This document shows, one piece after another, positions 26,682-36,513 of a stretch of 64,000 bases of DNA. Made by a program: the position numbers and the translations under genes. Position 1 is the stretch's first letter, and the number at the start of each line of letters is the position of its first letter. Source of the DNA: Paraburkholderia phenoliruptrix (GTDB lineage Bacteria > Pseudomonadota > Gammaproteobacteria > Burkholderiales > Burkholderiaceae); the NCBI RefSeq assembly GCF_902859825.1, contig NZ_CADIKB010000013.1, positions 91,671 through 155,670 of the forward strand, in the 5' to 3' direction. The notes below the pieces were generated by a model, which saw only the letters and a list, made by a program, of their open reading frames with translations, made no database searches and was not told the origin of the DNA.

Positions 26682-26965
26682 AACGAATTTCCTCCCTGGC
26701 TGCTGGCCGGCGCGCACTCTCCCGCGGACCGGCTGCATGTAGGCCAATCATAGGACACGGATGGGGCCGCATCTGGAGGAAAACCTCGTTCTGCAAGCCC
26801 CGGTGATAGCGTTCACCTGGGTTCCGCGCCGCTCTTCGACCTCGTAGTATGCCTGCGGTTTGTGTCCATAGACAGCGTGCCGCCCGGGAGCGCGACTTGC
26901 TATGTACACGGGTTGGGCCGCGCGCCGCGAGGGCGCGGGCCGCTAAAGAGCCGCTAAAGGGCCGC
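26682..26965. other. Intergenic region between cheZ and the DUF2844 gene
   Basis: This 284-base gap is the likely promoter region of the DUF2844-DUF3443 pair and the end of the mot-che operon. A short direct repeat, GCCGCTAAAG, occurs next to the cheZ stop (about 26940-26960). No clear terminator was found for the operon. Confidence 0.5.
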
Positions 26966-27676
26966 TCAGAAACCGAGGCTGGCGAGCAGATCGTCGACCT
27001 GCGATTGATCCTGCATGACGTCCGTTTTGCCTTCCGGATTGATCTGCGGGCCGTTCAGCAGATGCTCGGGGCTGCCGGTCGGCGACACTTCCGCGACGAG
27101 CGCGGCGGCGTGCGCCGCGAACTGCTCGCGCCGCTCGAGCGCGATGTTCTCGACCAGCACCCCGAGCAATTGCTGCTCGATCAGATACACGACGTCGGTG
27201 ATCTTCTTGATCACCTGGCCGGTCAGATCCTGGAAATCCTGCGCCAGCATGATCTCCATGAGCTGCGAGTTGGTCGCGGTGGTCGCCTCGGGCACGCCGC
27301 GCAGGAACTCGCGCGTGTCGTTCATCAGCGCGCGCACTTCCGCGCGTTCGATCGGCGCCGCGTACCACTGCTCCCAACGCGCGTCGAGTTCGCCGGCGTC
27401 TTTTTGCAACTGTTCCTGAATCGGCTTCGCGATGTCGATCGAGGAAAGCACGCGCTCGGCGGCCTGCTCGGTCATGTTCGCGATGTACTTGAGACGGTCG
27501 CGTGCGTCGGGTACGGCTTCGGCCGCGCGCTCGACGTGCTTGTCGAGCCCGAGCTCGCGCATCGAATCACGCAGCGTGCGTGTCAGTTGTCCAATGCGGG
27601 CGAGAATGCGGTCTGACGCGAAGTCGCCGCTCTCGTTGACCGCTTCGGCGCTAGGCGCATTGGTGGGCAGGTTCAC
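26966..27676 (-). CDS. cheZ: CheZ, CheY-P phosphatase
   Basis: CheZ speeds dephosphorylation of CheY-P. The product is 236 residues and mostly helical. The active-site segment MLAQDFQDLTGQVIKKITDVV holds the catalytic Gln. The C-terminal tail QSQVDDLLASLGF is the CheY-binding peptide. It is the last gene of the mot-che operon and begins 1 base after the cheY stop. Confidence 0.95.
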   Translation of the reverse strand: MNLPTNAPSAEAVNESGDFASDRILARIGQLTRTLRDSMRELGLDKHVERAAEAVPDARDRLKYIANMTEQAAERVLSSIDIAKPIQEQLQKDAGELDARWEQWYAAPIERAEVRALMNDTREFLRGVPEATTATNSQLMEIMLAQDFQDLTGQVIKKITDVVYLIEQQLLGVLVENIALERREQFAAHAAALVAEVSPTGSPEHLLNGPQINPEGKTDVMQDQSQVDDLLASLGF

Positions 27677-27677
27677 A

Positions 27678-28073
27678 TCAGCTCCCGGTCTTGGCCATCT
27701 TCTCGAGAATCTTGTTGAGCTTCTCGTCCAGCGTCGCAGCCGTGAACGGCTTCACGACATAACCGCTCGCGCCCGCCTGAGCCGCCGCGATAATGTTTTC
27801 CTTCTTCGACTCGGCCGTCACCATCAGCACCGGCAAGTGCTTGAGATTGGCGTCGGCGCGGATTTCCTTGAGCATCGCGAGACCGTCGAGGTTCGGCATG
27901 TTCCAGTCGGAGATCACGAAGTCGTAGGTGCCGCCGCGCAGACGCGCGAGGCCGGCCTGGCCATCTTCGGCTTCGTCGACGTTGCCGTAGCCCAGCTCTT
28001 TGAGGAGGTTGCGAACGATCCGGCGCATCGTCGGAAAATCGTCCACTACCAGAAACTTCATTGCCTTATCCAT
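27678..28073 (-). CDS. cheY: CheY, chemotaxis response regulator
   Basis: CheY-P binds the flagellar switch and changes rotation. The product is 131 residues in the single receiver form. It has the acid pocket (VVDDF), the phosphoacceptor Asp56 in VISDWNMP, the switch Thr in [12 protein letters not shown] and the Lys in [24 protein letters not shown] precedes the ATG. It lies between cheB and cheZ. Confidence 0.96.
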   Translation of the reverse strand: MDKAMKFLVVDDFPTMRRIVRNLLKELGYGNVDEAEDGQAGLARLRGGTYDFVISDWNMPNLDGLAMLKEIRADANLKHLPVLMVTAESKKENIIAAAQAGASGYVVKPFTAATLDEKLNKILEKMAKTGS

Positions 28074-28132
28074 TTGATTCCCTTTACTTGATTCACGGTG
28101 CGGCGTATGACCGCTTCAATCCAGACGGCGCA

Positions 28133-29230
28133 TCATACCCGCTGAACGCGATCGCCCATCGACGCAAGACGCGCCATCACGCGCCGGCTCATGTCCGGCA
28201 GCGACGCGATTTCGTCGGCCGCGCCCAGCGCAATCGCCTCGCGCGGCATGCCGAACACGATACAGCTCGCCTCGTCCTGCGCCAGCGTATAAGCCCCAGC
28301 CTTTTTCATTTCCAGCAGACCCGCGGCGCCGTCGCGCCCCATTCCGGTCAGGATCACTCCGACCGCGTTCTTGCCCGCGTGCTGCGCGGCCGAGCGGAAC
28401 AGCACATCCACCGAAGGACGATGCCGGTTCACCGGCGGGTCGTCCGACAGATGCGCGATGTAGTTCGCGCCGCTGCGGGCAAGCAGCAGGTGAGCGTGGC
28501 CGGGCGCGATATACGCATGTCCCGGCAGCACGCGTTCGCCGTGCTCAGCTTCTTTAACGGTAATCCGGCACAAACCATTGAGGCGTTGCGCAAAAGATTT
28601 TGTGAAACCCGGCGGCATATGCTGCGCGATCAGCACCGCGGGCGCGTCCGGCGGCAGCGGGACGAGCACTTCGCGGATAGCTTCGGTACCGCCCGTCGAC
28701 GCCCCGACGATGATCAGCTTCTCCGTACTGACGAGCGGATTGTTAAAGAGCGGCGCCGCGCTCACCGGCGCATGCGCGCCGGCAGCGGGCGCGTGATGCG
28801 CAGGCGCCGCCTGGCGCACGCGCGCGCGCGCCGCGGCGCGAATCTTGTCGGCGAGCTTTTCCGCGTAGTCGAGCATGCCGTCGCGAATGCCGACCTTCGG
28901 CTTCGTGACGAAGTCGACCGCGCCAAGTTCCAGCGCGCGCAGCGTGATTTCATTGCCGCGCTCGGTCAGCGACGACACCATCACGACCGGCATGGGCCGC
29001 AGGCGCATCAGCTTCTCGAGAAAGTCGAGACCGTCCATGCGCGGCATTTCCACGTCGAGCGTCAACACGTCCGGGTTGTGCTGCTTGATGAGCTCGCGCG
29101 CGACGAGCGGGTCGGGCGCGGTCGCGACGACGGTCATGTCCGGCTGGCCGTTGATGATCTCGGTCATCAGGCTGCGGATCAGCGCCGAATCGTCGACACA
29201 CAGTACTTTGATCTTGTGCACAGCGCTCAC
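28133..29230 (-). CDS. cheB: CheB, receptor methylesterase/deamidase
   Basis: CheB removes methyl groups from chemoreceptors. The receiver domain comes first ([14 protein letters not shown], Asp59 in [12 protein letters not shown]), then a linker, then the methylesterase domain with Ser in [10 protein letters not shown], His in [16 protein letters not shown] and Asp in [17 protein letters not shown]. The start is GTG at 29230, overlapping the cheD stop (GTGA); a second GTG at 29221 has better distance to GGAGG and cannot be excluded. The product is 365 residues. Confidence 0.95.
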   Translation of the reverse strand: MSAVHKIKVLCVDDSALIRSLMTEIINGQPDMTVVATAPDPLVARELIKQHNPDVLTLDVEMPRMDGLDFLEKLMRLRPMPVVMVSSLTERGNEITLRALELGAVDFVTKPKVGIRDGMLDYAEKLADKIRAAARARVRQAAPAHHAPAAGAHAPVSAAPLFNNPLVSTEKLIIVGASTGGTEAIREVLVPLPPDAPAVLIAQHMPPGFTKSFAQRLNGLCRITVKEAEHGERVLPGHAYIAPGHAHLLLARSGANYIAHLSDDPPVNRHRPSVDVLFRSAAQHAGKNAVGVILTGMGRDGAAGLLEMKKAGAYTLAQDEASCIVFGMPREAIALGAADEIASLPDMSRRVMARLASMGDRVQRV

Positions 29231-29982
29231 GCCTCCTCTGCGGTTCTGGCGTTGTTTGAATTGATGGGGCGCGGGGTCGAGCCGAACAGTTCGACTTTCG
29301 GCCTTGCTGCGCCGGCAGCCGCGCCGAACAGTTCGATCTTGGGGCGCGCGGCCGCAGGTGCGGCGAACAGTTCGACCCGCTTTCTGGCTGCGGCGAGCCG
29401 CTCGGCGCGCGCTTCGGCGGTCTGGCGCACAAGCGCCTGTTCGCGCTCGGCGACGCCCGGATCCTGCTGCAAACGCAGCTTTTTCACCATCACCTGGCCG
29501 GTGCGCGGCATGAACGCGACCTTGCGCGGGTGCGAGCCCTGCAAATCTTCCGCGACGATGCGGATCTTTTCGAGCGCCAGATAGCGGCGCACGAATTCCG
29601 AATTGCGATCGCCGATGTTGATGGTCGTCATGCCCGCGAGCACCGCGCCGCCGCCGAACACTTTCGCTTCGAAACGCTCGCGCCGGCCGCCGGCCTTGAT
29701 GAGTTCGTTGATCAGCACTTCCATCGCGTAGGCGCCGTAGCGCATCGAATCGGATGCCGGCTGGCCGACTTCGGCGCCGTCGTCGGGCAACATGAAGTGA
29801 TTCATGCCGCCGATGCCCGCGGTGCGGTCCTGGATACAGGCCGCGACGCACGAGCCGAGCACGGTCACGAGCACCATGTCCTCGTGCGTGGTGTAGAACT
29901 CGTTCGGCAGCAGCTTCACACCGGGGCGTTGGAAGTGGTTGTCGTAGTAAAGATTGGTGGCGATCGGCAAGGCGCTGCTCAT
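29227..29982 (-). CDS. cheD: CheD, receptor glutamine deamidase, with a repeated tail
   Basis: CheD deamidates chemoreceptor glutamines. The catalytic Cys45 is in [11 protein letters not shown] and His62 in GGMNHFMLP. The core ends near 170. The remaining 80 residues are Ala/Arg-rich and contain three copies of a short motif: RVELF (202-206), KIELFG (215-220) and KVELFG (229-234), spaced 13-14 residues apart. The product is 251 residues, against about 160-200 for simple CheD proteins. Its ATG overlaps the cheR stop (ATGA) and its stop overlaps the cheB GTG. Confidence 0.94.
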   Translation of the reverse strand: MSSALPIATNLYYDNHFQRPGVKLLPNEFYTTHEDMVLVTVLGSCVAACIQDRTAGIGGMNHFMLPDDGAEVGQPASDSMRYGAYAMEVLINELIKAGGRRERFEAKVFGGGAVLAGMTTINIGDRNSEFVRRYLALEKIRIVAEDLQGSHPRKVAFMPRTGQVMVKKLRLQQDPGVAEREQALVRQTAEARAERLAAARKRVELFAAPAAARPKIELFGAAAGAARPKVELFGSTPRPINSNNARTAEEA

Positions 29983-30926
29983 ACCGTCACCCCGCTCGTC
30001 GATGCGCTCGCCGCCGTCGCCGTACGGGCCGGCGCACGGGCACCGGCCACGTCGCGCGTCAGTTCGTAGACGGTCTGGCCGCGCAGCCTGAATGCCTGCG
30101 TGACATACGTGAAGTTTTCCGAGTGACCGGCGAACAGCAGGCCGCCCGACTTCATCAGCGGCTCGAAGCGCGTGAGCACTTGCGCTTGCGTCGGCTTGTC
30201 GAAGTAGATCATCACGTTGCGGCAGAAGATCGCGTCGAACTGCGTGCGCAGCTGGTAATCGCGGTCAGTGAGGTTCAACTGCTCGAAACGCACCATGGCG
30301 CGCACTTGCGGGCGCACCTTCACCATGCCGGCGTGCGGGCCGGTGCCCTTCAGGAAGAAGCGCTTGAGCCGCTCGGGCGAGAGATGCTTCACCTGGTCGA
30401 ACTGATACATGCCGGCCTCGGCCTTGGCGAGCACCTGGGTGTCGATGTCGGTGGCGAGCACCGTCGCCTGGCGTGCGCCGCTTTCGCCGAGCGCTTCGAT
30501 CAGCGTCATCGCGATCGAGTACGGCTCTTCGCCGGTCGAGGCCGCCGAGCACCACACGGACACCGGTTGCGCGCGGCGCGTCACGAAGTCCGCGAGAATC
30601 GGAAAGTGATGCGCCTCGCGAAAGAACGCGGTCAGATTGGTGGTCAGCGCATTGGTGAAGGCTTCCCACTCGGCCGGATCGTTTTCCGCTTCGAGCAGAT
30701 CGAGATACTGCCTGAACGAGTCGAGGCCGCGGGCGCGCAGGCGACGCGCGAGGCGGCTGTACGCCATGTCGCGCTTGTGATCGGACAGGGAAATGCCGGC
30801 GCTGCGGTGAATCAGTTCGCGAATGCGAGTGAAATCCGCGGAGGTGAATTCGAAATCACGCCCCTGTTCACTAGATCGGATCGGGTCCGCACGGTCGGTG
30901 CGTTGCTGTGCGCGCGTTGCCATCAT
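29979..30926 (-). CDS. cheR: CheR, receptor methyltransferase
   Basis: CheR methylates chemoreceptor glutamates using S-adenosylmethionine. The product is 315 residues. The N-terminal helical domain ([44 protein letters not shown]) is followed by the SAM-binding domain ([35 protein letters not shown]). The beta-subdomain that binds a receptor pentapeptide should be present; the neighbouring receptor ends DWETF, a matching tether. It overlaps cheD by 4 bases. Confidence 0.96.
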   Translation of the reverse strand: MMATRAQQRTDRADPIRSSEQGRDFEFTSADFTRIRELIHRSAGISLSDHKRDMAYSRLARRLRARGLDSFRQYLDLLEAENDPAEWEAFTNALTTNLTAFFREAHHFPILADFVTRRAQPVSVWCSAASTGEEPYSIAMTLIEALGESGARQATVLATDIDTQVLAKAEAGMYQFDQVKHLSPERLKRFFLKGTGPHAGMVKVRPQVRAMVRFEQLNLTDRDYQLRTQFDAIFCRNVMIYFDKPTQAQVLTRFEPLMKSGGLLFAGHSENFTYVTQAFRLRGQTVYELTRDVAGARAPARTATAASASTSGVTV

Positions 30927-31126
30927 GAAAGTTCCTGCCTGCGATACGAGCCATCACGCCTGCCCGACGGAAACGCCCGCGAGCAAGGAATGTTTTCCGC
31001 GGGGTCGCGCCCGCCCGCACGTTCCATCACCATGCAGCCGGCCCGCGACACGCGTTGAAAGCGTGCTTCGATGATTCGCGCCGCATGGCGCGAGATGTCG
31101 AATGACTGCATGTTTCATCGTCATGT

Positions 31127-33034
31127 TTAAAAGGTTTCCCAGTCCGCGTCCGAACCGGCCGAGCTCACGCTCGCCGCTGCCGGACGTGCAACCGGCTCGG
31201 CGGCCGCGCGCGGCGCCTTCGGCTTGAGCGCCGGTTCGACGCGCCCGGTGCCTGCTTCGGGGTTGCCCACGGCCGGCGCAGCGCTCGTTGCGGCGGCTGC
31301 ATGCGCCGCTGCGCTGGCCGTTGCATTCGCCGTCGACGCATGAGCCGCCGGCGCGCTCGCTGCCGCCTTCGGGGCACGCGGTGCGGCCTTCGCCGCAGGC
31401 TTGCTGCTGCCGACGCTCGTGCGCGCCTTCACTTGGGGTACGACCGGCGCGCTCGCCGCACTCAAACCGCGCGCCGCATGGCTTGCCACCTTCCAGCCGC
31501 TCAGCACCTCTTGCAACTGGCGCGTTTGGTCTTCGAGCGACGCCGCAGCCGCTGCGGCTTCTTCGACGAGCGCGGCGTTCTGTTGCGTCACTTCGTCCAT
31601 CTGCACGACGGCGCGATTGACCTGCTCGATGCCGCCGGATTGCTCCTCGGAAGCCGCGCTGATCTCGCCCATGATGTCGGTCACGCGGCGCACGGCCTGC
31701 ACGATCTCGTCCATCGTGGTGCCCGCGCGTCCGACGAGCGCCGAGCCGCTTTGCACCTTGTCGGCGGAGTCGCCGATCAGTTCCTTGATTTCCTTGGCGG
31801 CGCTCGCGCTGCGTTGCGCGAGGCTGCGCACTTCGCCCGCCACGACCGCGAAGCCGCGGCCCTGTTCGCCGGCGCGCGCCGCTTCCACCGCCGCGTTGAG
31901 CGCCAGAATGTTGGTCTGGAACGCAATGCCCTCGATCACGCCGATAATGTCGACGACCTTGCTCGAGCTGCTCGCAATATCCTGCATCGTCGTGACGACC
32001 TGGCTCACCACGTCGCCGCCGCGCGTCGCGATATCGGATGCATTCACGGCAAGCTGGCTCGCCTGGCGCGCGTTCTCGGCGTTCTGCCGCACGGTGCCCG
32101 TGAGCTGCTCCATGCTCTGCGCGGTCTGCTGCAGCGAAGCGGCCTGCTGTTCGGTGCGCTGCGACAGGTCCGTGTTGCCCATCGCGATTTCGCGCGCGCC
32201 GGTGTCGATCGACTCGGTGCTGCTGCGAACCGCCGTGACCATCGACGCCATGCTTTCCTGCATCCGCTTGATGCCGGCGAAGAGGCGGCCGATTTCGTTG
32301 CGGCTTCGCACTTCGATCGTTTCCGAGAGATCGCCTGCGGCGATCCGCTCGAAGCATTCGGTTGCGTCTGTGAGCGGCTGAACGATCAGGCCGCGCAGCG
32401 CGAAGCGCAGGCCGACCACGAGCAGCAGCGAGAGCGCGGTGAACGCGATGATCAGCGTGGTCATCAGCGAGATGTTGGACTGCGCGTCTGCCTGCTGGTC
32501 GACAGCCTGTTGCTGCAGGCTCTTCACCACCGCCGCCGCCACGTTGTCATACGCCACGAACATCGGGCTGATCTTCTTGTCGGCAATGTCGTGATAGGCC
32601 GCGAGATCGTTGGCGCGCAGCGCCGCGAATTCGGGCTCGACGCCGTCGCGCACGAGCGTCGTGCGCAGCGCGACGAGCTCGTCCATCTTCGCCTGGTCGA
32701 CGCCGACCTTCGGCGCGTCCAGATAGGTCTGCCAGTTCTTGTTGCTGAAGCCGTACAGCTCGACTGCGCGATCCAGCACCTTCTTCGCCGTTTCCGTGTC
32801 GCCTGCCGCGGTGAGCGCGGTGACACGGTCGAGCGAGATGCGCGAGCGCAGCAGATGAGCCGAAGCGTCGTCGAGCGCGTGAATCGCCACCAGATCGCCG
32901 CGCGCAATACGGTCGAGCGAACGGCTTGCGCTGCCGAGCGCCGTCAGCCCAAGCACGCCGACCACCATGGTCAGCGCGACGAGAATGATCCCCACTAGCG
33001 TGAGCGATGTGCGAATCGACCACCTGCTTAGCAT
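31127..33034 (-). CDS. Methyl-accepting chemotaxis protein with DWETF tail
   Basis: This is a 635-residue transmembrane receptor. TM1 is about 8-33, the periplasmic four-helix-type ligand domain about 35-188, TM2 about 189-213, then a HAMP domain and the signalling hairpin with the tip [44 protein letters not shown]. After it comes a 100-residue Ala/Pro-rich tail ending D-W-E-T-F, the CheR/CheB tether type known from Tar/Tsr (NWETF). Its ligand cannot be told from sequence. It lies between cheW and cheR. Confidence 0.95.
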   Translation of the reverse strand: MLSRWSIRTSLTLVGIILVALTMVVGVLGLTALGSASRSLDRIARGDLVAIHALDDASAHLLRSRISLDRVTALTAAGDTETAKKVLDRAVELYGFSNKNWQTYLDAPKVGVDQAKMDELVALRTTLVRDGVEPEFAALRANDLAAYHDIADKKISPMFVAYDNVAAAVVKSLQQQAVDQQADAQSNISLMTTLIIAFTALSLLLVVGLRFALRGLIVQPLTDATECFERIAAGDLSETIEVRSRNEIGRLFAGIKRMQESMASMVTAVRSSTESIDTGAREIAMGNTDLSQRTEQQAASLQQTAQSMEQLTGTVRQNAENARQASQLAVNASDIATRGGDVVSQVVTTMQDIASSSSKVVDIIGVIEGIAFQTNILALNAAVEAARAGEQGRGFAVVAGEVRSLAQRSASAAKEIKELIGDSADKVQSGSALVGRAGTTMDEIVQAVRRVTDIMGEISAASEEQSGGIEQVNRAVVQMDEVTQQNAALVEEAAAAAASLEDQTRQLQEVLSGWKVASHAARGLSAASAPVVPQVKARTSVGSSKPAAKAAPRAPKAAASAPAAHASTANATASAAAHAAAATSAAPAVGNPEAGTGRVEPALKPKAPRAAAEPVARPAAASVSSAGSDADWETF

Positions 33035-33074
33035 CTCAGTGCTCCCTGTTTCAAACTTTTGAACGCCGCGGCCG

Positions 33075-33605
33075 TTACACGCCGAGCGTTTCGATGAGCG
33101 CCATTTCGCGGCTCGTCATCAGCTTTTCGATGTCCATCAGAATCAGCATGCGGCCGTCGACCGTGCCGAGGCCCGTCAGGTACTCGGTCGTCAGCGTCGC
33201 GCCGAATTCCGGCGCCGGCATGATCTGGTCGACGGCGAGCGTCAACACGTCGGACACGCCGTCCACCACCATGCCCACCACGCGATGCGCGACGTTCAGG
33301 ATGATCACCACGGTCTGGTGGTCGTACTCGACGCGGCCAAGATGGAACTTGATGCGCATGTCGACGATCGGCACGATGATGCCGCGCAGATTGATCACGC
33401 CCTTGATGAACTCGGGCGCATTGGCGATGCGCGTCACGTTGTCGTAGCCGCGGATTTCCTGCACCTTGAGAATGTCGATGCCGTACTCTTCGGCGCCGAG
33501 CGTGAAGACGAGGAATTCCTGACCGCCGGCGTCGGCCTGCTGCGCGTCGCGGCGACCATTCGTCGCGTTCGCGACGCTCGAATTGATGGATTGAACTTCT
33601 GCCAC
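33075..33605 (-). CDS. cheW: CheW, chemotaxis coupling protein
   Basis: CheW links receptors to CheA. The product is 176 residues with the CheW SH3-like fold ([58 protein letters not shown]). The start is taken as GTG at 33605, five bases after GGGGG; a TTG at 33617 in the same frame is an alternative. It lies between cheA and the receptor gene. Confidence 0.95.
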   Translation of the reverse strand: MAEVQSINSSVANATNGRRDAQQADAGGQEFLVFTLGAEEYGIDILKVQEIRGYDNVTRIANAPEFIKGVINLRGIIVPIVDMRIKFHLGRVEYDHQTVVIILNVAHRVVGMVVDGVSDVLTLAVDQIMPAPEFGATLTTEYLTGLGTVDGRMLILMDIEKLMTSREMALIETLGV

Positions 33606-33668
33606 GTTAGCCCCCAAACGGTTGGGATAAATCAGGTTGAATAAGTGTTGCTGCGAATGCCGCGCACA

Positions 33669-35966
33669 TCATGCGAGGCTCATTGCGCCGTGCGCGTTGC
33701 GCGACTCGCGGTTCAGCGCCGCCACGTCCACGATCAGCGCGACGCTGCCGTCGCCGAGAATGGTCGCGGCGGAAATGCCGTGCACCTTGCGGTAATTGGT
33801 TTCCAGGTTCTTCACGACGACCTGCTGCTGCCCCACCAGCTCGTCGATCAGCATCGCAAAGCGGCGCCCCTCGGTCTGCATGATGGTGACGATGCCTTGA
33901 GTCGGCTCCTGCTTCGCGTCCGCCACGTTGAACACTTCGTGCAGCGCGACGAGCGGCAGATATTCGCCGCGCACGCGCACCACGCGCTCGCCGTTGGCGA
34001 CCGTGTAGATGTCCTCGGCTTGCGGCTGCAGCGACTCCATCACGAAGTTCAGCGGCAGAATGAAGATCTCGTTGCCGACCTTGACGGACATGCCGTCCAG
34101 AATCGCCAGCGTGAGCGGCAGAATGATGCGCGTCGTGCTGCCCTTGCCTGCCTGCGAGGTGATTTCGACGTGACCGCCCATCGACTGGATGTTGCGCTTC
34201 ACGACGTCCATGCCCACGCCGCGGCCCGACACGTCCGTGACCTGCTCCGCCGTCGAAAAGCCCGGCAGGAAGATGAGGTTCCAGACTTCGTCGTCGGTCA
34301 TGCTTTCGCTGACCTGCATGCCCTGCTTGGCCGCCTTCGCGAGAATCTTGTCGCGGCGCAGGCCGGCGCCGTCGTCGCTCACTTCGATGACGATGTTGCC
34401 GCCATGATGTGCCGCCGAGAGAACCAGCTGGCCGGTCGCGTCCTTGCCCGCCGCGCGCCGCGCTTCCACGGTTTCGATGCCGTGGTCGAGACTGTTGCGC
34501 ACGAGGTGAGTCAGCGGGTCGATGATCCGCTCGATCAGGCTCTTGTCGAGTTCGGTCGCCTGACCGAAGGTGACGAGTTCCACTTCCTTGCCGAGCTTCG
34601 CCGCCAGATCGCGCACGAGGCGCGGGAAGCGGCTGAACACGTAATCCATCGGCATCATGCGGATCGACATGACGGCTTCCTGCAGATCGCGCGCGTTGCG
34701 CTCGAGCTGCGCCATGCCGTTAAAGAGCCGGTCGTGCAGCGCCGGGTCGAACGTGCTGGTGGTTTCCGCCAGCATGGCCTGCGTGATCACCAGTTCGCCG
34801 ACGAGGTTGATCAGCTGATCGACCTTTTCGACGCCGACGCGAATCGAGCTGCCTTCCGCGCCGCCCGCAGCCGCTGCCGGACGCGCGGCCTTGCGTTCGG
34901 CCTCCGCTGCCGCAGATCCCGCCGATGCGGCCGGCGCTGCCGCCGGTGCGCTTGCCGCAGCCGCTGCCGCAGCAGGCGCCGCGGCCTTCGCGGGCTCGGC
35001 AGTGCCCGGCGCCGGCGCCGCCGCTTGTGCGGGCGCGGCCGGCGCCTCGGTATGAGTGGCGGCCGAAGCCGCCGGTGCTGCTTGCGCCGGGGACGAAGGC
35101 TCAGCGTCGGGCGTTCCAGGTTCGCCTTGCTGAGCACCGTCCGCCGGTGCGGTTCCGCGGCCGATCGAGATCTGACTTTCGTCGATCACGAAGCAGCACA
35201 CGGCGATGATGTCGTCGGACGGAACGTCGGTCTGAAGCCACAGCGTCAGATCGCCGCCGCTCTTGACCTGCCCGACGATGTTGCCCAGGTTGCCCAGCTC
35301 TTCGGCAAGCAGTTCCTGGTCCTTCGCATCAACGCCCCGTAGCGTAATTTTCAGATGCGGACCGGCGGCGTCGTCCGCGTCGCCGACTCCTTCGGCACCG
35401 CCGGTCTCTGCCGGTTCGCCGTTATTCCATTCGCCCGCCGCCTGCACCGCCTGATCGACGACGTGCGCGGGGGGGTTACCTTCTTCCACCACTGCGAGTT
35501 CCTCGACGGGCGCGGCAACCGCTGCCTGCGGCGCCTCGGCCGCGGCCGGTGCCGGTGCCGGTGCGGCAACGCCGCGGCTTTCGGCATGCAGCTGCTCGAG
35601 CTTCGCGCAGATCGCCTTAGCGACGGCGGTGTCGGGTTCGGCGCTCGCGCGGTAATCGGCGAGCTGGCCGGACAACACGTCCTTGGTTTCCAGGAACGTG
35701 TCGATCATGTCCTTGCGCAGCACGAGTTCGTTGTTGCGCGCACGATCGAGCAGCGATTCGAGGATGTGGGTCGTCTCCGTCAGCGCGGTAAAGCCGAAGG
35801 TCGCCGCGCCGCCCTTGATTGAATGCGCCGCGCGGAAAATCGCCGCGAGATCTTCCGGGTCCGGATGGGCGACGTCCAGATTGAGCAGCAGCTGCTCCAT
35901 CTGCGCGAGCAGTTCGTCCGCTTCGTCGAAGAACGTCTGGTAGAACTGAGTGATGTCGAGTGTCAT
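33669..35966 (-). CDS. cheA: CheA, chemotaxis histidine kinase
   Basis: CheA is the chemotaxis kinase. Domains in order: P1 with His48 in AAHSIKGGAATFGF; a linker; P2, the CheY-binding domain (LKITLRGVDAKDQELLAEELGNLG); a 120-residue Ala/Pro-rich linker; P3 dimerisation; P4 kinase (N box LVRNSLDHGIE, G boxes DDGAGL and GRGVGMDVVKRNI); and P5, the CheW-like domain at the end. The product is 765 residues, longer than the enterobacterial protein (about 650) because of the linkers. It lies after the cheY-like gene. Confidence 0.96.
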   Translation of the reverse strand: MTLDITQFYQTFFDEADELLAQMEQLLLNLDVAHPDPEDLAAIFRAAHSIKGGAATFGFTALTETTHILESLLDRARNNELVLRKDMIDTFLETKDVLSGQLADYRASAEPDTAVAKAICAKLEQLHAESRGVAAPAPAPAAAEAPQAAVAAPVEELAVVEEGNPPAHVVDQAVQAAGEWNNGEPAETGGAEGVGDADDAAGPHLKITLRGVDAKDQELLAEELGNLGNIVGQVKSGGDLTLWLQTDVPSDDIIAVCCFVIDESQISIGRGTAPADGAQQGEPGTPDAEPSSPAQAAPAASAATHTEAPAAPAQAAAPAPGTAEPAKAAAPAAAAAAASAPAAAPAASAGSAAAEAERKAARPAAAAGGAEGSSIRVGVEKVDQLINLVGELVITQAMLAETTSTFDPALHDRLFNGMAQLERNARDLQEAVMSIRMMPMDYVFSRFPRLVRDLAAKLGKEVELVTFGQATELDKSLIERIIDPLTHLVRNSLDHGIETVEARRAAGKDATGQLVLSAAHHGGNIVIEVSDDGAGLRRDKILAKAAKQGMQVSESMTDDEVWNLIFLPGFSTAEQVTDVSGRGVGMDVVKRNIQSMGGHVEITSQAGKGSTTRIILPLTLAILDGMSVKVGNEIFILPLNFVMESLQPQAEDIYTVANGERVVRVRGEYLPLVALHEVFNVADAKQEPTQGIVTIMQTEGRRFAMLIDELVGQQQVVVKNLETNYRKVHGISAATILGDGSVALIVDVAALNRESRNAHGAMSLA

Positions 35967-36051
35967 GCCTGTGTCACCGCGAGAGTTCCTGTCTGGGCCT
36001 CGGCTACCTTGCCGCAGCGTCGAGAGCTTCCTAACCTGTGTGGGTTGATAC

Positions 36052-36429
36052 TTATGCGTGATCTGGCTCGGCCAACGCCGCCACCAGTTCGGTCAGCAAA
36101 TCGGGGTCGAGCGGCTTTTCGATCCAGCCGGTCGCGCCTGCTTCGCGCGCCGCAGCCTTGAAAGCGTCGCCCGATTCCGTCGTGAGGACGAGGATGGGCG
36201 TCGCCGCGTAAGCCGGATTGCCGCGCAGCTCGGCGATCAGATCGAGGCCCGTCTTGCCCGGCATGTGCTGATCGGTGAGCACCAGGTCGAACCGCACGGC
36301 GAGCGCGTTTTCGAGCCCCTCCGCGCCGTCCGCCGCGAGCGTCACCTCATAGCCGGCCGCCGTCAGCGTCGCGGAAAGGATCTGCCGCATCGATGCCGAA
36401 TCGTCGATTGCCAGGATATGCCTGATCAT
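36052..36429 (-). CDS. CheY-like single-domain response regulator
   Basis: The product is 125 residues. It has the receiver pocket (ILAIDDSASMRQIL), Asp53 in LVLTDQHMPGKTGLD, Thr in ILVLTTESGD and Lys in GWIEKPLDPDLL. It is clearly different from the CheY at 27678. The operon position between motB and cheA is typical of beta-proteobacterial che operons, where such a protein is thought to act as a second CheY, perhaps a phosphate sink. Its own target is unknown. Confidence 0.92.
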   Translation of the reverse strand: MIRHILAIDDSASMRQILSATLTAAGYEVTLAADGAEGLENALAVRFDLVLTDQHMPGKTGLDLIAELRGNPAYAATPILVLTTESGDAFKAAAREAGATGWIEKPLDPDLLTELVAALAEPDHA

Positions 36430-36513
36430 GAAAACCTCGCTGCACTGATGCTTTGAATCGCCCCCCTGTGCGCGCCGCTCTGGCGCGCGAACGGCCGGGC
36501 GACCGTCTTCCTG

